Origin: Gillisella taibaishanensis
GTDB lineage: Bacteria > Pseudomonadota > Alphaproteobacteria > Rhizobiales > Rhizobiaceae
DNA: 64,000 bases
NCBI RefSeq assembly: GCF_001938985.1
Contig: NZ_MKIN01000027.1
Span: forward strand, 372,001 to 436,000
Reading direction: 5' to 3'
Both the position numbers and the translations under genes were made by a program. The notes beneath the pieces were generated by a model. It was not told where the DNA came from. It did not search any database and worked only from the letters and a program-made list of their open reading frames with translations. Shown in pieces: positions 33,971 through 42,831 of the stretch (the stretch's first letter is position 1; every line of letters starts with the position of its first letter).

Positions 33971-34639
33971 ATGCGTTTAAAGACTTTAGGTATCTGCTTC
34001 GCCATCAGTCTGGTGGCCGGTTGCGCTGGCACCACTGACCCCATCAAAATTGCCGCACAGCAAAAGGAAGGCTCCGCCCAGATTGCTGCTAGAAAGCAAC
34101 AAAAGGGCTCGCTCCTGTTGGTGCGCATCATCGAGTCTACTTTGTTTGGCACCGTTCATTGCGGTGGCCTTATTACATTGCGGAAACTCAACGCGGGAAG
34201 ACCCGACGAAACAGAGCGACCCTTTAATTTTTCCGACGCGGTGCCGTATAATCCGCCAAATCGAAACAAGCTGTACATTTCCAATATATTCCCGGCGTCA
34301 CCGAAAGATTATGCAAGAGAGTTCGTACCCATTGCTCCAGGTCGCTATGCCATCACACATGTCGCTTGCTCCACCGGAGAGATAGAGCTGGAGGCGGGGG
34401 ACGATAAACGAGGAATTTTCGGTGGCGAACCCACGCATATCAGCGCTTTGGGAGGCGAAAGCACCATCACGATCGGCGAAAACCAGATCGTGGACGCAGG
34501 ATATATCGAGCTATCCGGAATGCGTGGCGACGCGGCGCGCGTGACCGCAACAGAAGCGACACCCGCCGAACGCGACCTTATGAAACGGGTCATTCCGGAA
34601 GTCTATCCCTCAATTACCTTTACGAAATTCGGTTCCTGA
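33971..34639 (+). CDS. putative lipoprotein
   Basis: 222 aa. MRLKTLGICFAISLVAGC gives a lipoprotein signal with lipobox V-A-G-C (Cys18). The mature part is mixed alpha/beta with RIIESTLFGTVHCGG, APGRYAITHVACSTGEIELEAGD and a C-terminal RDLMKRVIPEVYPSITF. The APGRYAITH pattern resembles domains of other small proteobacterial envelope lipoproteins. Function unknown. Confidence 0.7.
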   Translation: MRLKTLGICFAISLVAGCAGTTDPIKIAAQQKEGSAQIAARKQQKGSLLLVRIIESTLFGTVHCGGLITLRKLNAGRPDETERPFNFSDAVPYNPPNRNKLYISNIFPASPKDYAREFVPIAPGRYAITHVACSTGEIELEAGDDKRGIFGGEPTHISALGGESTITIGENQIVDAGYIELSGMRGDAARVTATEATPAERDLMKRVIPEVYPSITFTKFGS

Positions 34640-34704
34640 CCAGCAATCGGGAACACGCCGGCAATCGGGAGGACGTATGTCTCGCATCCGTCTTCCCACT
34701 CCGC

Positions 34705-35040
34705 TCACTCCACCACCACGAACAGGTCGCCCAGTTGGTCGATTTCCAGTTCCACCAGCCAGAGGTCGGGGTCGAAGCGGCGTTCGCGCGCCATCTGGGC
34801 ATCGATGTCCTGGGGTTCGACCCGTTCCAGGCGGCGCTCGAAACGGCGTTCACCGGTGTCGTCGTCGGCAAGGCTCTGGGGGGCTGGGCCGTAGAGGGTT
34901 TCGAGACCGTCTCGAAAGCGCTGGCGCAGGAAGATGGCGCCGGCCTGGTCCATGCCCTTCTGCTCGACAGCCGCAAAACCGCCGGCGGCAAAGACGCGGC
35001 GGATCATGGCGGAGACGACAATATCGGAACGAAGGCGCAT
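34705..35040 (-). CDS. DUF1491 family protein
   Basis: 111 aa from ATG 35040 (MRLRSDIVVSAMIRRVFAAGGFAAVEQKGMDQAGAIFL). The family is conserved in alphaproteobacteria: an N-terminal membrane-free alpha/beta domain, then RFDPDLWLVELEID near the C-terminus. Function unknown. It lies downstream of the TetR-type gene on the same strand, 72 bp away. Confidence 0.88.
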   Translation of the reverse strand: MRLRSDIVVSAMIRRVFAAGGFAAVEQKGMDQAGAIFLRQRFRDGLETLYGPAPQSLADDDTGERRFERRLERVEPQDIDAQMARERRFDPDLWLVELEIDQLGDLFVVVE

Positions 35041-35112
35041 GAGGTCTTCATACAGCAAGACGGCGGCAAGAAAAGCCCCTCGCCCGGCTCCGCCGAAATC
35101 GGGGGCGCCGGG

Positions 35113-35766
35113 CTAACGCAGCGGCGCTTCGGTCGGTGCCAGCGGTATCGTCAATGTGGCGACCACCATGTCGACATGGGCCTCGATGAAGGCCTCCTGT
35201 GGCAGCGGCCGACGGTCGCTATACATAAGGTCCCAGAGATTGAAGTGCATGATCGGGCAAATGAAGATATCCGGGATCGCGGTCGCGGCACCGGCACGAA
35301 ACTGACCGGCGGCAACCCCGTCCTCGATGATCGAACAAACTGCCTGCACCAGAGGTGCGACAAATTCGTCGTAATGGCGCTCGACGATGTCAGGAAAACG
35401 ATGGCCTTCGCCGACGACCAGCCGCAACAATTCACGACATCGACGCTGGTTGACCGTCACCTGATACGCGACCGTGATCAATTGACGCAGACGTTGCATC
35501 GGCGTGCCAGTCAGCGCGGCAGTAGCCTTGCGCAGCTCGACGAAGGGTTCCGAGACATGGCGGATCATCGCCTCGAACAGGACCTCTTTCGAGGGAAAAT
35601 AAAGATAGATCGTGCCCTTGGTCAGGTTGAGCCGGTTGGCCACATCCTCGACCCGGGTGGCAACGAAGCCTTTTTCCAGAAATTCCTCGAAAGCCGCATC
35701 CAATATTTCCTGCGGCCGCCTTGCCTTCTGTTCAGCGCGCGTAAGCTTTGCGGGCGGCTTTGTCAT
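35113..35766 (-). CDS. TetR-family repressor of the RND efflux operon
   Basis: 217 aa. The N-terminal helix-turn-helix is clear (RRPQEILDAAFEEFLEKGFVATRVEDVANRLNLTKGTIYLYFPSKEVLFEAMI, about residues 16-68). The C-terminal ligand-binding half is helical with HFNLWDLMYSDRR. It is divergent from the RND efflux operon, and an inverted repeat at 35851-35868 lies between them. By analogy with AcrR-type regulators it should repress the pump until an inducer binds. Confidence 0.88.
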   Translation of the reverse strand: MTKPPAKLTRAEQKARRPQEILDAAFEEFLEKGFVATRVEDVANRLNLTKGTIYLYFPSKEVLFEAMIRHVSEPFVELRKATAALTGTPMQRLRQLITVAYQVTVNQRRCRELLRLVVGEGHRFPDIVERHYDEFVAPLVQAVCSIIEDGVAAGQFRAGAATAIPDIFICPIMHFNLWDLMYSDRRPLPQEAFIEAHVDMVVATLTIPLAPTEAPLR

Positions 35767-35850
35767 GATCCTGATTCCTTATCGTGCATTGCTCACCGCA
35801 CTGCCGTCCAGACCGGACGGTGGCGACGACTAATGTACCGGCCGTCATAT

Positions 35851-35868
35851 TGACTAACCGTACAGTCA
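35851..35868. promoter_or_regulatory. TetR-type operator candidate
   Basis: Inverted repeat TGACT-N8-AGTCA (TGACTAACCGTACAGTCA), 85 bp from the regulator start and 52 bp before the efflux operon. This fits TetR/AcrR operators in size and place. TTGACT at 35850 could also be a -35 element. Confidence 0.6.
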
Positions 35869-35919
35869 TTGATACGTACTCCAACAGATGAACGAATGCA
35901 ATGCTAGGGGGACCTAACG

Positions 35920-36993
35920 GTGCGGCGGCGAACGACTATTTCTGGGGTGGCCTGCTTGCTGCTGGCGCTTGGCCTGGCGGGATGCAATGAAAAACAACAG
36001 GCACCGGCGGCGGCGCGCGCCGTAACCGTGACCAAGGCGAAAAGTGCCCAATACCAGCCTTCTGTGGAAATCTCTGGCTCCGTCAAGGCGCGCGTCCAGT
36101 CTGACCTGTCGTTTCGCACTGCAGGCCGGGTGATCGAGCGGCGCGTCGATATCGGCGACCGCGTGAAGGCTGGCGACGTGCTCGCCAAGCTCGACGACAC
36201 CGAGCAGCGCGCCGACGTCACCGTTTCCCGGGCGGGGCTTGCCTCGGCAGAAGCCACCATGCGCCAGAAAACGCTGGCCTTCGAGCGCTACAAGACATTG
36301 ATCCAGTCCAATACCGTGGCGCAATCGACGTTCGACCAGGCGCGCGAAGACCTCGCAAATGCTCAGGGCTCGCTGCAGACGGCGCAGGCCAATCTCGCCA
36401 CCTCTCTCGATGCCCTCACCTATACTGAACTGAAGGCCGATGCCGACGGGATCATCACCTCGCGCAGCATCGAAGTCGGCCAGGTGGTCTCCGCAGCGCA
36501 GGCGGCCGTGACGCTTGCCCATGACGGGCCGCGCGATGCGGTCTTCGACATGTTCGAGGCCTTCTTCCTCGAGGGAGCGCCGTCGGACGCTGTCGAGGTG
36601 GCGCCAATCATCGACCGCGCCCATCCCAAGACCGGCAAGATCCGCGAAGTTTCACCGGCCATCGATACCGGCGCCGGCACCATCCGCATCAAGGTCGGCC
36701 TGCCTGCCGATACGGATTGGGCGCTGAATACCTCGGTCACCGGCCGCTTTCACTCGCAGCAGCAGCAGGGCATCACCCTGCCCTGGAGCGCGATGACCTC
36801 GGATAGCGGCAAGCCGGCCGTCTGGGCGGTCGATCCGGCCTCGTCCAAGGTCTCGCTGCGCAAGGTCAATGTTGCCCGCTACCATGTCGGCGATTTCGTG
36901 GTGACCGATGGCGTCAAGCCTGACGATCTCGTGGTCATCGAGGGTGGTAAATTTCTGACGGACGGCCAAGTCGTGGCCTTTAAGGAACAGTGA
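35920..36993 (+). CDS. RND efflux periplasmic adaptor lipoprotein 1
   Basis: 357 aa from GTG 35920. Lipoprotein signal VACLLLALGLAGC, then the adaptor's barrel-sandwich hybrid (SGSVKARVQSDLSFRTAGRVIERRVDIGDRVKAGDVLAKLDDTE) and a helical hairpin (SAEATMRQKTLAFERYKTLIQSNTV, DQAREDLANAQGSLQTAQANL). A beta-barrel and membrane-proximal domain follow. It bridges the inner-membrane pump to an outer-membrane channel. The next gene encodes a second adaptor one base later, as in TriAB of Pseudomonas. Confidence 0.92.
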   Translation: MRRRTTISGVACLLLALGLAGCNEKQQAPAAARAVTVTKAKSAQYQPSVEISGSVKARVQSDLSFRTAGRVIERRVDIGDRVKAGDVLAKLDDTEQRADVTVSRAGLASAEATMRQKTLAFERYKTLIQSNTVAQSTFDQAREDLANAQGSLQTAQANLATSLDALTYTELKADADGIITSRSIEVGQVVSAAQAAVTLAHDGPRDAVFDMFEAFFLEGAPSDAVEVAPIIDRAHPKTGKIREVSPAIDTGAGTIRIKVGLPADTDWALNTSVTGRFHSQQQQGITLPWSAMTSDSGKPAVWAVDPASSKVSLRKVNVARYHVGDFVVTDGVKPDDLVVIEGGKFLTDGQVVAFKEQ

Positions 36994-36994
36994 T

Positions 36995-38134
36995 ATGCGC
37001 CCCTCCCGTCACATGCTTTCACGTTCAGGCCTGGTCCGTTCGGCTCTTACCCTCCCCGTTTTCCTGGCGCTTGCGCTTGGCGCCGGCTGCAGCGATGAAA
37101 AAGACCAGCCAGCAGCAGCTCCAAGGCCGGTTCGCTCAATGACCGTCAAGGCCGAGCACCTGCTCGGCATCAGCTTTGCCGGCACCGTCCAGGCAAGGGT
37201 CGAAACGGAACTTGCGTTCCGCACGCTGGGCCGCATCATTCTGCGCAAGGCCGAGGTCGGCGATATCGTCCATAAGGGCGATGTGGTGGCCGAGATCGAT
37301 CCGCTGTCGCTGCAATTTGCCGTCAACAGCGCTGAGGCCGACCTGCGCAATGCCCAGGCCGCCTATGAAAATGCCCAGATCACCGAAAAGCGCCGCCGGA
37401 CGCTGGCCTCCAGCAATGCTGGCAGCGTTGCCGATCTCGAAGTTGCCGAACAGGGGCTGAAGTCGGCCGAGGCCGATCTGGGCCAGGCCCAGGCCAAGCT
37501 CGACAAATCCCACGAACAGCTGGGCTACGCCCGCTTGCAGGCCGAGTTCGACGGCGTCGTGACCTCCGTTTCCGCCGAGGTGGGGCAGACCGTTACAGCC
37601 GGCCAGACGGTGATGAAAGTCGCCCGGCTCGACCAGCGCGACGTGGTCGTCGACGTGCCGGAAGGCCGGCTGGGCACGCTGAAGGAAGGCTCGATCTTCA
37701 CGGTGGCGCTCCAGCTGGATCCGACCAAGCAGACCAAGGGCAAATTGCGAGAGATCGGCCCCGAGGCCGATGCCGAAACCCGCACCCATCGCCTGAAGAT
37801 CGCCATCAACGACGCGCCCGAAGTCTTCCGCCTTGGCGCCGTGGTCACGGCAACGGCAAACCGGGCGGAGCGCGACGGCGTGATCCTGCTGCCGTCGACC
37901 GCCATCCTCACGAAGGACGGCACCGCCAATGTCTGGGTCATAGACCCTGCCAAGGCGAGCGTCGGTCTGCGTAAGGTCGAGCTCGATTCCGCGACTGCAG
38001 ACAGCGGCCGCGTACGGGTCGTCTCCGGCTTAAGCGAAGGCGAGACCGTGGTCGTGGCTGGCGTCAACCAGCTTGCCGAAGGCCAGAAAATCAAGACCCC
38101 AGAGTTGAAGACCGGTGAGGAGTCCCGCCCGTGA
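36995..38134 (+). CDS. RND efflux periplasmic adaptor lipoprotein 2
   Basis: 379 aa. Lipoprotein signal LPVFLALALGAGC, lipoyl halves around VQARVETELAFRTLGRIILRKAEVGDIVHKGDVVAEIDPL, a coiled hairpin (NSAEADLRNAQAAYENAQITEKRRR, GLKSAEADLGQAQAKLDKSHEQL) and a C-terminal LSEGETVVVAGVNQLAEGQKI. Its end overlaps the pump gene by 4 bp. Two distinct adaptors feeding one pump is the TriABC arrangement, where both are needed. Confidence 0.92.
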   Translation: MRPSRHMLSRSGLVRSALTLPVFLALALGAGCSDEKDQPAAAPRPVRSMTVKAEHLLGISFAGTVQARVETELAFRTLGRIILRKAEVGDIVHKGDVVAEIDPLSLQFAVNSAEADLRNAQAAYENAQITEKRRRTLASSNAGSVADLEVAEQGLKSAEADLGQAQAKLDKSHEQLGYARLQAEFDGVVTSVSAEVGQTVTAGQTVMKVARLDQRDVVVDVPEGRLGTLKEGSIFTVALQLDPTKQTKGKLREIGPEADAETRTHRLKIAINDAPEVFRLGAVVTATANRAERDGVILLPSTAILTKDGTANVWVIDPAKASVGLRKVELDSATADSGRVRVVSGLSEGETVVVAGVNQLAEGQKIKTPELKTGEESRP

Positions 38135-41100
38135 AGAAGTTTAACCTGTCGGACTGGGCGCTCGAACACCGCTCTCTCGTTTGGTATTTCATGATCATCT
38201 TCTCTGTGGCGGGGATCATGGCCTATATCGGCCTTGGCCGCGAAGAGGACCCGTCCTTTACCATCAAGACCATGGTGATCCAGGCTCAATGGCCGGGCGC
38301 GTCTGCCCAGGAAGTGACCCAGCAGATTACCGACCGGATCGAGAAGAAGCTGCAGGAGCTTGACAGCCTCGACTATACCAAGTCGATCACCACGGCCGGC
38401 AAGACCATCGTCTTCGTCAATCTGCTCGATACGACCAAGGCGCGTGACGTGCCAAGCATCTGGGTCAAGGTGCGCAACATGGTCCATGATATCGAGGGGA
38501 ATTTCCCCTCCGGCGTCACCGGGCCGTTCTTCAACGACCAGTTTGGCGATGTCTACGGCAATATCTACGCCTTCACCAGCGATGGGCTCACTCATCGGCA
38601 ATTGCGCGATCTGGTGGAAAGCGCCCGCACCGAACTGTTGTCTGTGCCTGAAATCGGCAAGGTCGATATCGTCGGCACCCAGGACGAAGCAATTTATCTC
38701 GAATTTTCCACCCGCAAGATAGCAGCCCTCGGCATTGACCAGTCGGCGATCATCGCCACGCTGCAGGCTCAAAATGCGGTGACGCAATCCGGCTTCATCG
38801 ATGCCGGACCGGAGCGGATCGCGCTGCGCGTCGGCGGGCGCTTCATTTCCGAAGACACGGTGCGGTCTATCAATCTGAAGGTCAACGACCGGTTCTTCCC
38901 GCTCAGCGACGTCGCCACCATCACTCGCGGCTATGCTGATCCGCCGTCCAGCCTGTTTCGCGTCAATGGCAAGCCGGCCATCGGCCTTGCCATCGGCATG
39001 AAGGCCGGCGGCAATCTGGTTGATTTCGGCAAGCATCTCGACAAGACCATGGCATCAGTCGTGCAGGATCTGCCGATCGGCGTGTCGGTCGAGCGGGTCG
39101 CCGACCAGCCGGCCGTGGTCGAAGAAGCTGTCTCTGGCTTCATCCATGCGCTGTTCGAGGCGGTGGCCATCGTTCTTGCCATCAGCTTTATCAGCCTTGG
39201 CATGCGCGCCGGCCTTGTCGTCGCGGTGTCCATTCCGCTGGTTCTCGCCATCACCTTCCTGTTCATGCAATATGCGGGCATCTCGCTGCAGCGCATTTCG
39301 CTGGGCGCGCTGATCATTGCGCTCGGCCTTCTCGTCGATGATGCGATGATTGCCGTGGAAATGATGGTGGCCCGGCTGGAAGTCGGCGATAGCCTGCGCA
39401 AGGCGGCGACCTACGTCTACACCTCCACCGCCTTTCCGATGCTGACAGGTACGCTGGTGACGGTGGCCAGCTTCATTCCCGTTGGCCTCAATAATTCCAA
39501 TGCAGGCGAGTTCACCTTCTCGCTGTTCGTCGTCATCGCCGTGTCGCTGGTCGTCTCCTGGGTCGTCGCGGTGCTGTTTACACCGCTGATCGGCGTAACG
39601 CTCCTGCCGAAATCGATGAAGAAGCACGAGGATCACAAGGGCTGGTTCGGCTCGATATTTTCATCGCTCCTGCGCTTCTGCCTGCGCTTCCGCTGGCTGA
39701 CGATCATTGCCACGGTAGGGGCCTTCGTTCTGTCGCTCTACGGCATGACGCATGTGCAGCAGCAGTTCTTCCCGAGCTCCGACCGCCCGGAACTGATCAT
39801 CGACTGGAACCTGCCGCAGAACAGTTCCATCGATGAAACCAGCCGGCAGATGGCGAAGTTCGAGCAGGAACAGCTCCAGAACAATCCCGATATCGATCAC
39901 TGGTCGACCTATGTCGGGCGGGGCGCGCCGCGCTTCATCCTGTCCTTCGACGTGCAGCCCGACGACATTACCTTCGGTCAGATGATCATCGTCACCAAGG
40001 GTCTCGACGTGCGCGATGGCCTGCGCCAGAAGTTCCAGTCCTATCTCGCCCAGACCTTCCCGGGTACCGACGCCTATGTGAAATTGCTCGACATCGGCCC
40101 GCCGGTCGGCAAGCCCGTGCAGTACCGCGTATCCGGACCCGACCTGCAGAAGGTACGTGAATATTCGGGCAAGCTTGCCGAGATCGTCGGCACCAATCCC
40201 CTGCTCAGCAATATCGGCTTCGACTGGTATGAGCCGGCCCGCGTGGTGAAGGTGGATGTGCTGCAGGACAAGGCTCGCCAGCTCGGCGTGACCTCCGAGG
40301 ACATCGCCCAAACGCTGAATGGCGTCGTCGAAGGCTCCTCGATCACCAAGGTTCGCGACGACATCTACCTGATCGACGTCATCAGCCGTGCTGAAAAGAA
40401 AGACAGAGGCTCGATCGACACGCTGCTCGACCTGCAATTGCCATCGAGTTCCGGCCAATCGATCCCGCTGTCGTCGGTCGCCACCTTCCACTACGAACTG
40501 GAACAGCCGACCATCTGGCGGCGAAACAGACTGCCGACCATCACCATCAAGGCCGCCGTCAACGGCCCGACCCAGCCCGCCACGATCGTGTCGCAGCTGT
40601 CAGCCAAGGTCGACGAGTTCACAAAGAGCTTGCCGCCCGGCTATCAGGTCAAGATCGGCGGCGCGGTTGAAGAATCCTCGAAGTCGCAGGGACCGATTGC
40701 CGCCGTGGCGCCGCTGATGCTGTTTGCAATGGCAACGCTGCTGATGATCCAGCTGCAGAGCTTCCACCGGTTATTCCTGGTGTTCTCGGTGGCGCCTCTC
40801 GCCCTGATCGGGGTGGTGATCGCACTTCTGTCCAGCAATGCACCGCTCGGCTTCGTCGCGCTGCTCGGCGTGCTGGCGCTGATCGGCATCTTGATCCGCA
40901 ACTCCGTCATCCTTGTCGTGCAGATCGAGGACCTGAGAAAATCGGGCATGGCGGCCTTTGCCGCCGTGGTCGAGGCGACAGAGCACCGGATGCGGCCGAT
41001 CATGCTGACGGCGGCCGCAGCAACGCTGGCGCTGATTCCGATCTCCCGCCAGATCTTCTGGGGCCCGATGGCCTTCGCGATGATGGGCGGTATCGTTGTC

Positions 41101-41244
41101 GGCACCGTGCTGACCCTGCTGTTCCTGCCCGCGCTCTACATCACCTGGTTCCGGATCAAGCCGGAGCCCCAGGGACATGACCATAAGGCGCCCAATCATG
41201 ATGCGCCCCACCATGATGGACACGTCACGAAGGCGGAGAGCTGA
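38131..41244 (+). CDS. RND-family inner-membrane efflux transporter
   Basis: 1037 aa, the full length of the family. Twelve membrane helices in two halves, with two large periplasmic loops. The proton relay aspartates are in GLLVDDAMIAVE (helix 4, about residues 404-405). It has the family's N-terminal SLVWYFMIIFSVAGIMAYIGLGREEDPSF and TM11-12 with GPMAFAMMGGIVVGTVLTLLFLPALY. The His-rich C-terminus (HDHKAPNHDAPHHDGHV) is unusual and could bind metal. No outer-membrane channel gene is adjacent. Substrates cannot be predicted. Confidence 0.93.
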   Translation: MKKFNLSDWALEHRSLVWYFMIIFSVAGIMAYIGLGREEDPSFTIKTMVIQAQWPGASAQEVTQQITDRIEKKLQELDSLDYTKSITTAGKTIVFVNLLDTTKARDVPSIWVKVRNMVHDIEGNFPSGVTGPFFNDQFGDVYGNIYAFTSDGLTHRQLRDLVESARTELLSVPEIGKVDIVGTQDEAIYLEFSTRKIAALGIDQSAIIATLQAQNAVTQSGFIDAGPERIALRVGGRFISEDTVRSINLKVNDRFFPLSDVATITRGYADPPSSLFRVNGKPAIGLAIGMKAGGNLVDFGKHLDKTMASVVQDLPIGVSVERVADQPAVVEEAVSGFIHALFEAVAIVLAISFISLGMRAGLVVAVSIPLVLAITFLFMQYAGISLQRISLGALIIALGLLVDDAMIAVEMMVARLEVGDSLRKAATYVYTSTAFPMLTGTLVTVASFIPVGLNNSNAGEFTFSLFVVIAVSLVVSWVVAVLFTPLIGVTLLPKSMKKHEDHKGWFGSIFSSLLRFCLRFRWLTIIATVGAFVLSLYGMTHVQQQFFPSSDRPELIIDWNLPQNSSIDETSRQMAKFEQEQLQNNPDIDHWSTYVGRGAPRFILSFDVQPDDITFGQMIIVTKGLDVRDGLRQKFQSYLAQTFPGTDAYVKLLDIGPPVGKPVQYRVSGPDLQKVREYSGKLAEIVGTNPLLSNIGFDWYEPARVVKVDVLQDKARQLGVTSEDIAQTLNGVVEGSSITKVRDDIYLIDVISRAEKKDRGSIDTLLDLQLPSSSGQSIPLSSVATFHYELEQPTIWRRNRLPTITIKAAVNGPTQPATIVSQLSAKVDEFTKSLPPGYQVKIGGAVEESSKSQGPIAAVAPLMLFAMATLLMIQLQSFHRLFLVFSVAPLALIGVVIALLSSNAPLGFVALLGVLALIGILIRNSVILVVQIEDLRKSGMAAFAAVVEATEHRMRPIMLTAAAATLALIPISRQIFWGPMAFAMMGGIVVGTVLTLLFLPALYITWFRIKPEPQGHDHKAPNHDAPHHDGHVTKAES

Positions 41245-41245
41245 G

Positions 41246-42496
41246 ATGGCCCGGACCGGCGGAACGCTGCGTCAGCCCCATACGGCGCTGTCGAAATCCG
41301 TCGTCCTTGTCCTGACGCTGGCGCTTGCCGCCTGCGCAGGACGGCCACAGGAGGTGATGAAGCCGGTGCCATTGGCCAGCGGCGTCAACCAGGTCAACAT
41401 GCTCGTTGTCACCACCCGCAAGCCATCATCGGATCCTGGCCTGCTCTACACCGGCGATCGCGGCTCTGCGATCTCCTTCAACAATGTCGTGGTCTCCATT
41501 CCGCCCGATCGCAACCGCAAGGAAGGCGAAGTGCAATGGCCCGCCCATCTGCCGCCCAAGCCCGAAAAAGAATTCGCGGTGGTGAAGGTCGATACCATCG
41601 CCAATAACGGTCAGGCATTGCAGTGGTTCGACAAGACCCGCAACGCCAAGCGCCAGGCGGTGATCTTCGTGCACGGCTTCAACAATACCTATGCCGATGC
41701 CGTGTTTCGCTTTGCCCAGATCGTCCATGATTCCGGTACGGACGCCTCGCCGATCCTGTTTACCTGGCCGTCGCGCGGCAGCGTGTTCGACTATCTCTAT
41801 GACAAGGAAAGCACCAATTACTCGCGCCGGGCGCTGGAGGACATGATCCTGCAGGCCGCAGACAATCCGAATATCGGTGATGTCACGATCATCTCACATT
41901 CCATGGGCACGTGGCTGACCATGGAAGCGCTGCGTGGCGTTGCCATGCGCAAGGGCGCGGTGCCATCAAAGATCAAGAACGTCATCCTGGCCTCGCCCGA
42001 TATCGATGTCGACGTGTTCCGCCGGCAGCTGATCGAAATGGGCCTCAAACGGCCTCATATGACGATTTTCACCTCCACCAAGGATCGGGCGCTCGGCGTT
42101 TCCCGCTGGCTGTCGGGCGGCGTCAGCCGGGTCGGTGGCATCAGCCAGGATGAGTTGCGGCCGCTGCAGCCGGACCTGAAGCTGCTCGGCATCACCGTGA
42201 TCGACACCAGTACCGTCAATACCCACGACGCGCTTGGCCACAACGCCTTTGCCGACAGCCCCGATATCATCCGCCTGCTCGGCCAGCGCATTGCCGGCCA
42301 ATCGCTTGAAGGCGGCGACGTCTCGCTCGGCGACAAGGTCGGCATGGCCGCCATCGGCACCGCCAACCTCGCCGGCACCGCCGCCCGCACCGTGGTGACC
42401 GCACCGCTCGCCGTGGTCAGCCCCGAAGCCCGCGCCTCGCTGCGCCGCGATTTTGCGCCGGATAAGCCGATGGTGGACGGGAAGATCGCCTATTAA
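41246..42496 (+). CDS. alpha/beta hydrolase lipoprotein (DUF900)
   Basis: 416 aa from ATG 41246, behind GGCGGAGAG. Signal with lipobox L-A-A-C (LTLALAACAG). The DUF900 hydrolase core has IFVHGFNNTYADAVFRFAQI (oxyanion region), LFTWPSRGSVFDYLYDKEST and ISHSMGTWLTMEAL with the nucleophile Ser. It starts one base after the RND transporter stop, so it is co-expressed with the pump. Its substrate is unknown. Confidence 0.88.
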   Translation: MARTGGTLRQPHTALSKSVVLVLTLALAACAGRPQEVMKPVPLASGVNQVNMLVVTTRKPSSDPGLLYTGDRGSAISFNNVVVSIPPDRNRKEGEVQWPAHLPPKPEKEFAVVKVDTIANNGQALQWFDKTRNAKRQAVIFVHGFNNTYADAVFRFAQIVHDSGTDASPILFTWPSRGSVFDYLYDKESTNYSRRALEDMILQAADNPNIGDVTIISHSMGTWLTMEALRGVAMRKGAVPSKIKNVILASPDIDVDVFRRQLIEMGLKRPHMTIFTSTKDRALGVSRWLSGGVSRVGGISQDELRPLQPDLKLLGITVIDTSTVNTHDALGHNAFADSPDIIRLLGQRIAGQSLEGGDVSLGDKVGMAAIGTANLAGTAARTVVTAPLAVVSPEARASLRRDFAPDKPMVDGKIAY

Positions 42497-42564
42497 GGGG
42501 AGCTGGACGACGTCATTGAGGCGGCGTCCGGCATTTGCCTTTGAACCGGGGAGATGAAATCCAG

Positions 42565-42803
42565 CGGCTTCGCCGGCCCTTCATCCAGCTGCCTCATCCG
42601 GCTGCCGCCACCTTCTCCCCGCTGGGGAGAAGAGAGTTGTGGTGCCGTCTTTCGCTTTGTACAGCGCCGCAAAACGTTGAACAGTTTTCCTTTTCCGACG
42701 GAGTAAGGAGGATACTCCGCGGTATCGCCTCGGTCCCTTCTCGCCAGCGGGGAGACGTCCCTGCCCTCTTTTCCATAAAGGCAGGGGAATGAGGGGGCGA
42801 AGC
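42565..42803. repeat. palindromic intergenic mosaic repeat, family A (copy 5)
   Basis: About 239 bp with ends GGCTTCGCCGGCCCTTCATC and ATGAGGGGGCGAAGC, inner CTTCTCCCCGCTGGGGAGAAG and CCAGCGGGGAGACG. The left end has a short internal duplication (CATCCAGCTGCCTCATCCGG). It fills the gap between two convergent genes. Confidence 0.8.
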
Positions 42804-42831
42804 TATCTTTCACTGCCCCTGCGGCTGTAGA

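Noticed and set aside
37525-39036. Long minus-strand frame opposite the RND genes
   Set aside because: A shadow of the adaptor and pump genes with unnatural composition (many His, Asp, Gly and Arg).
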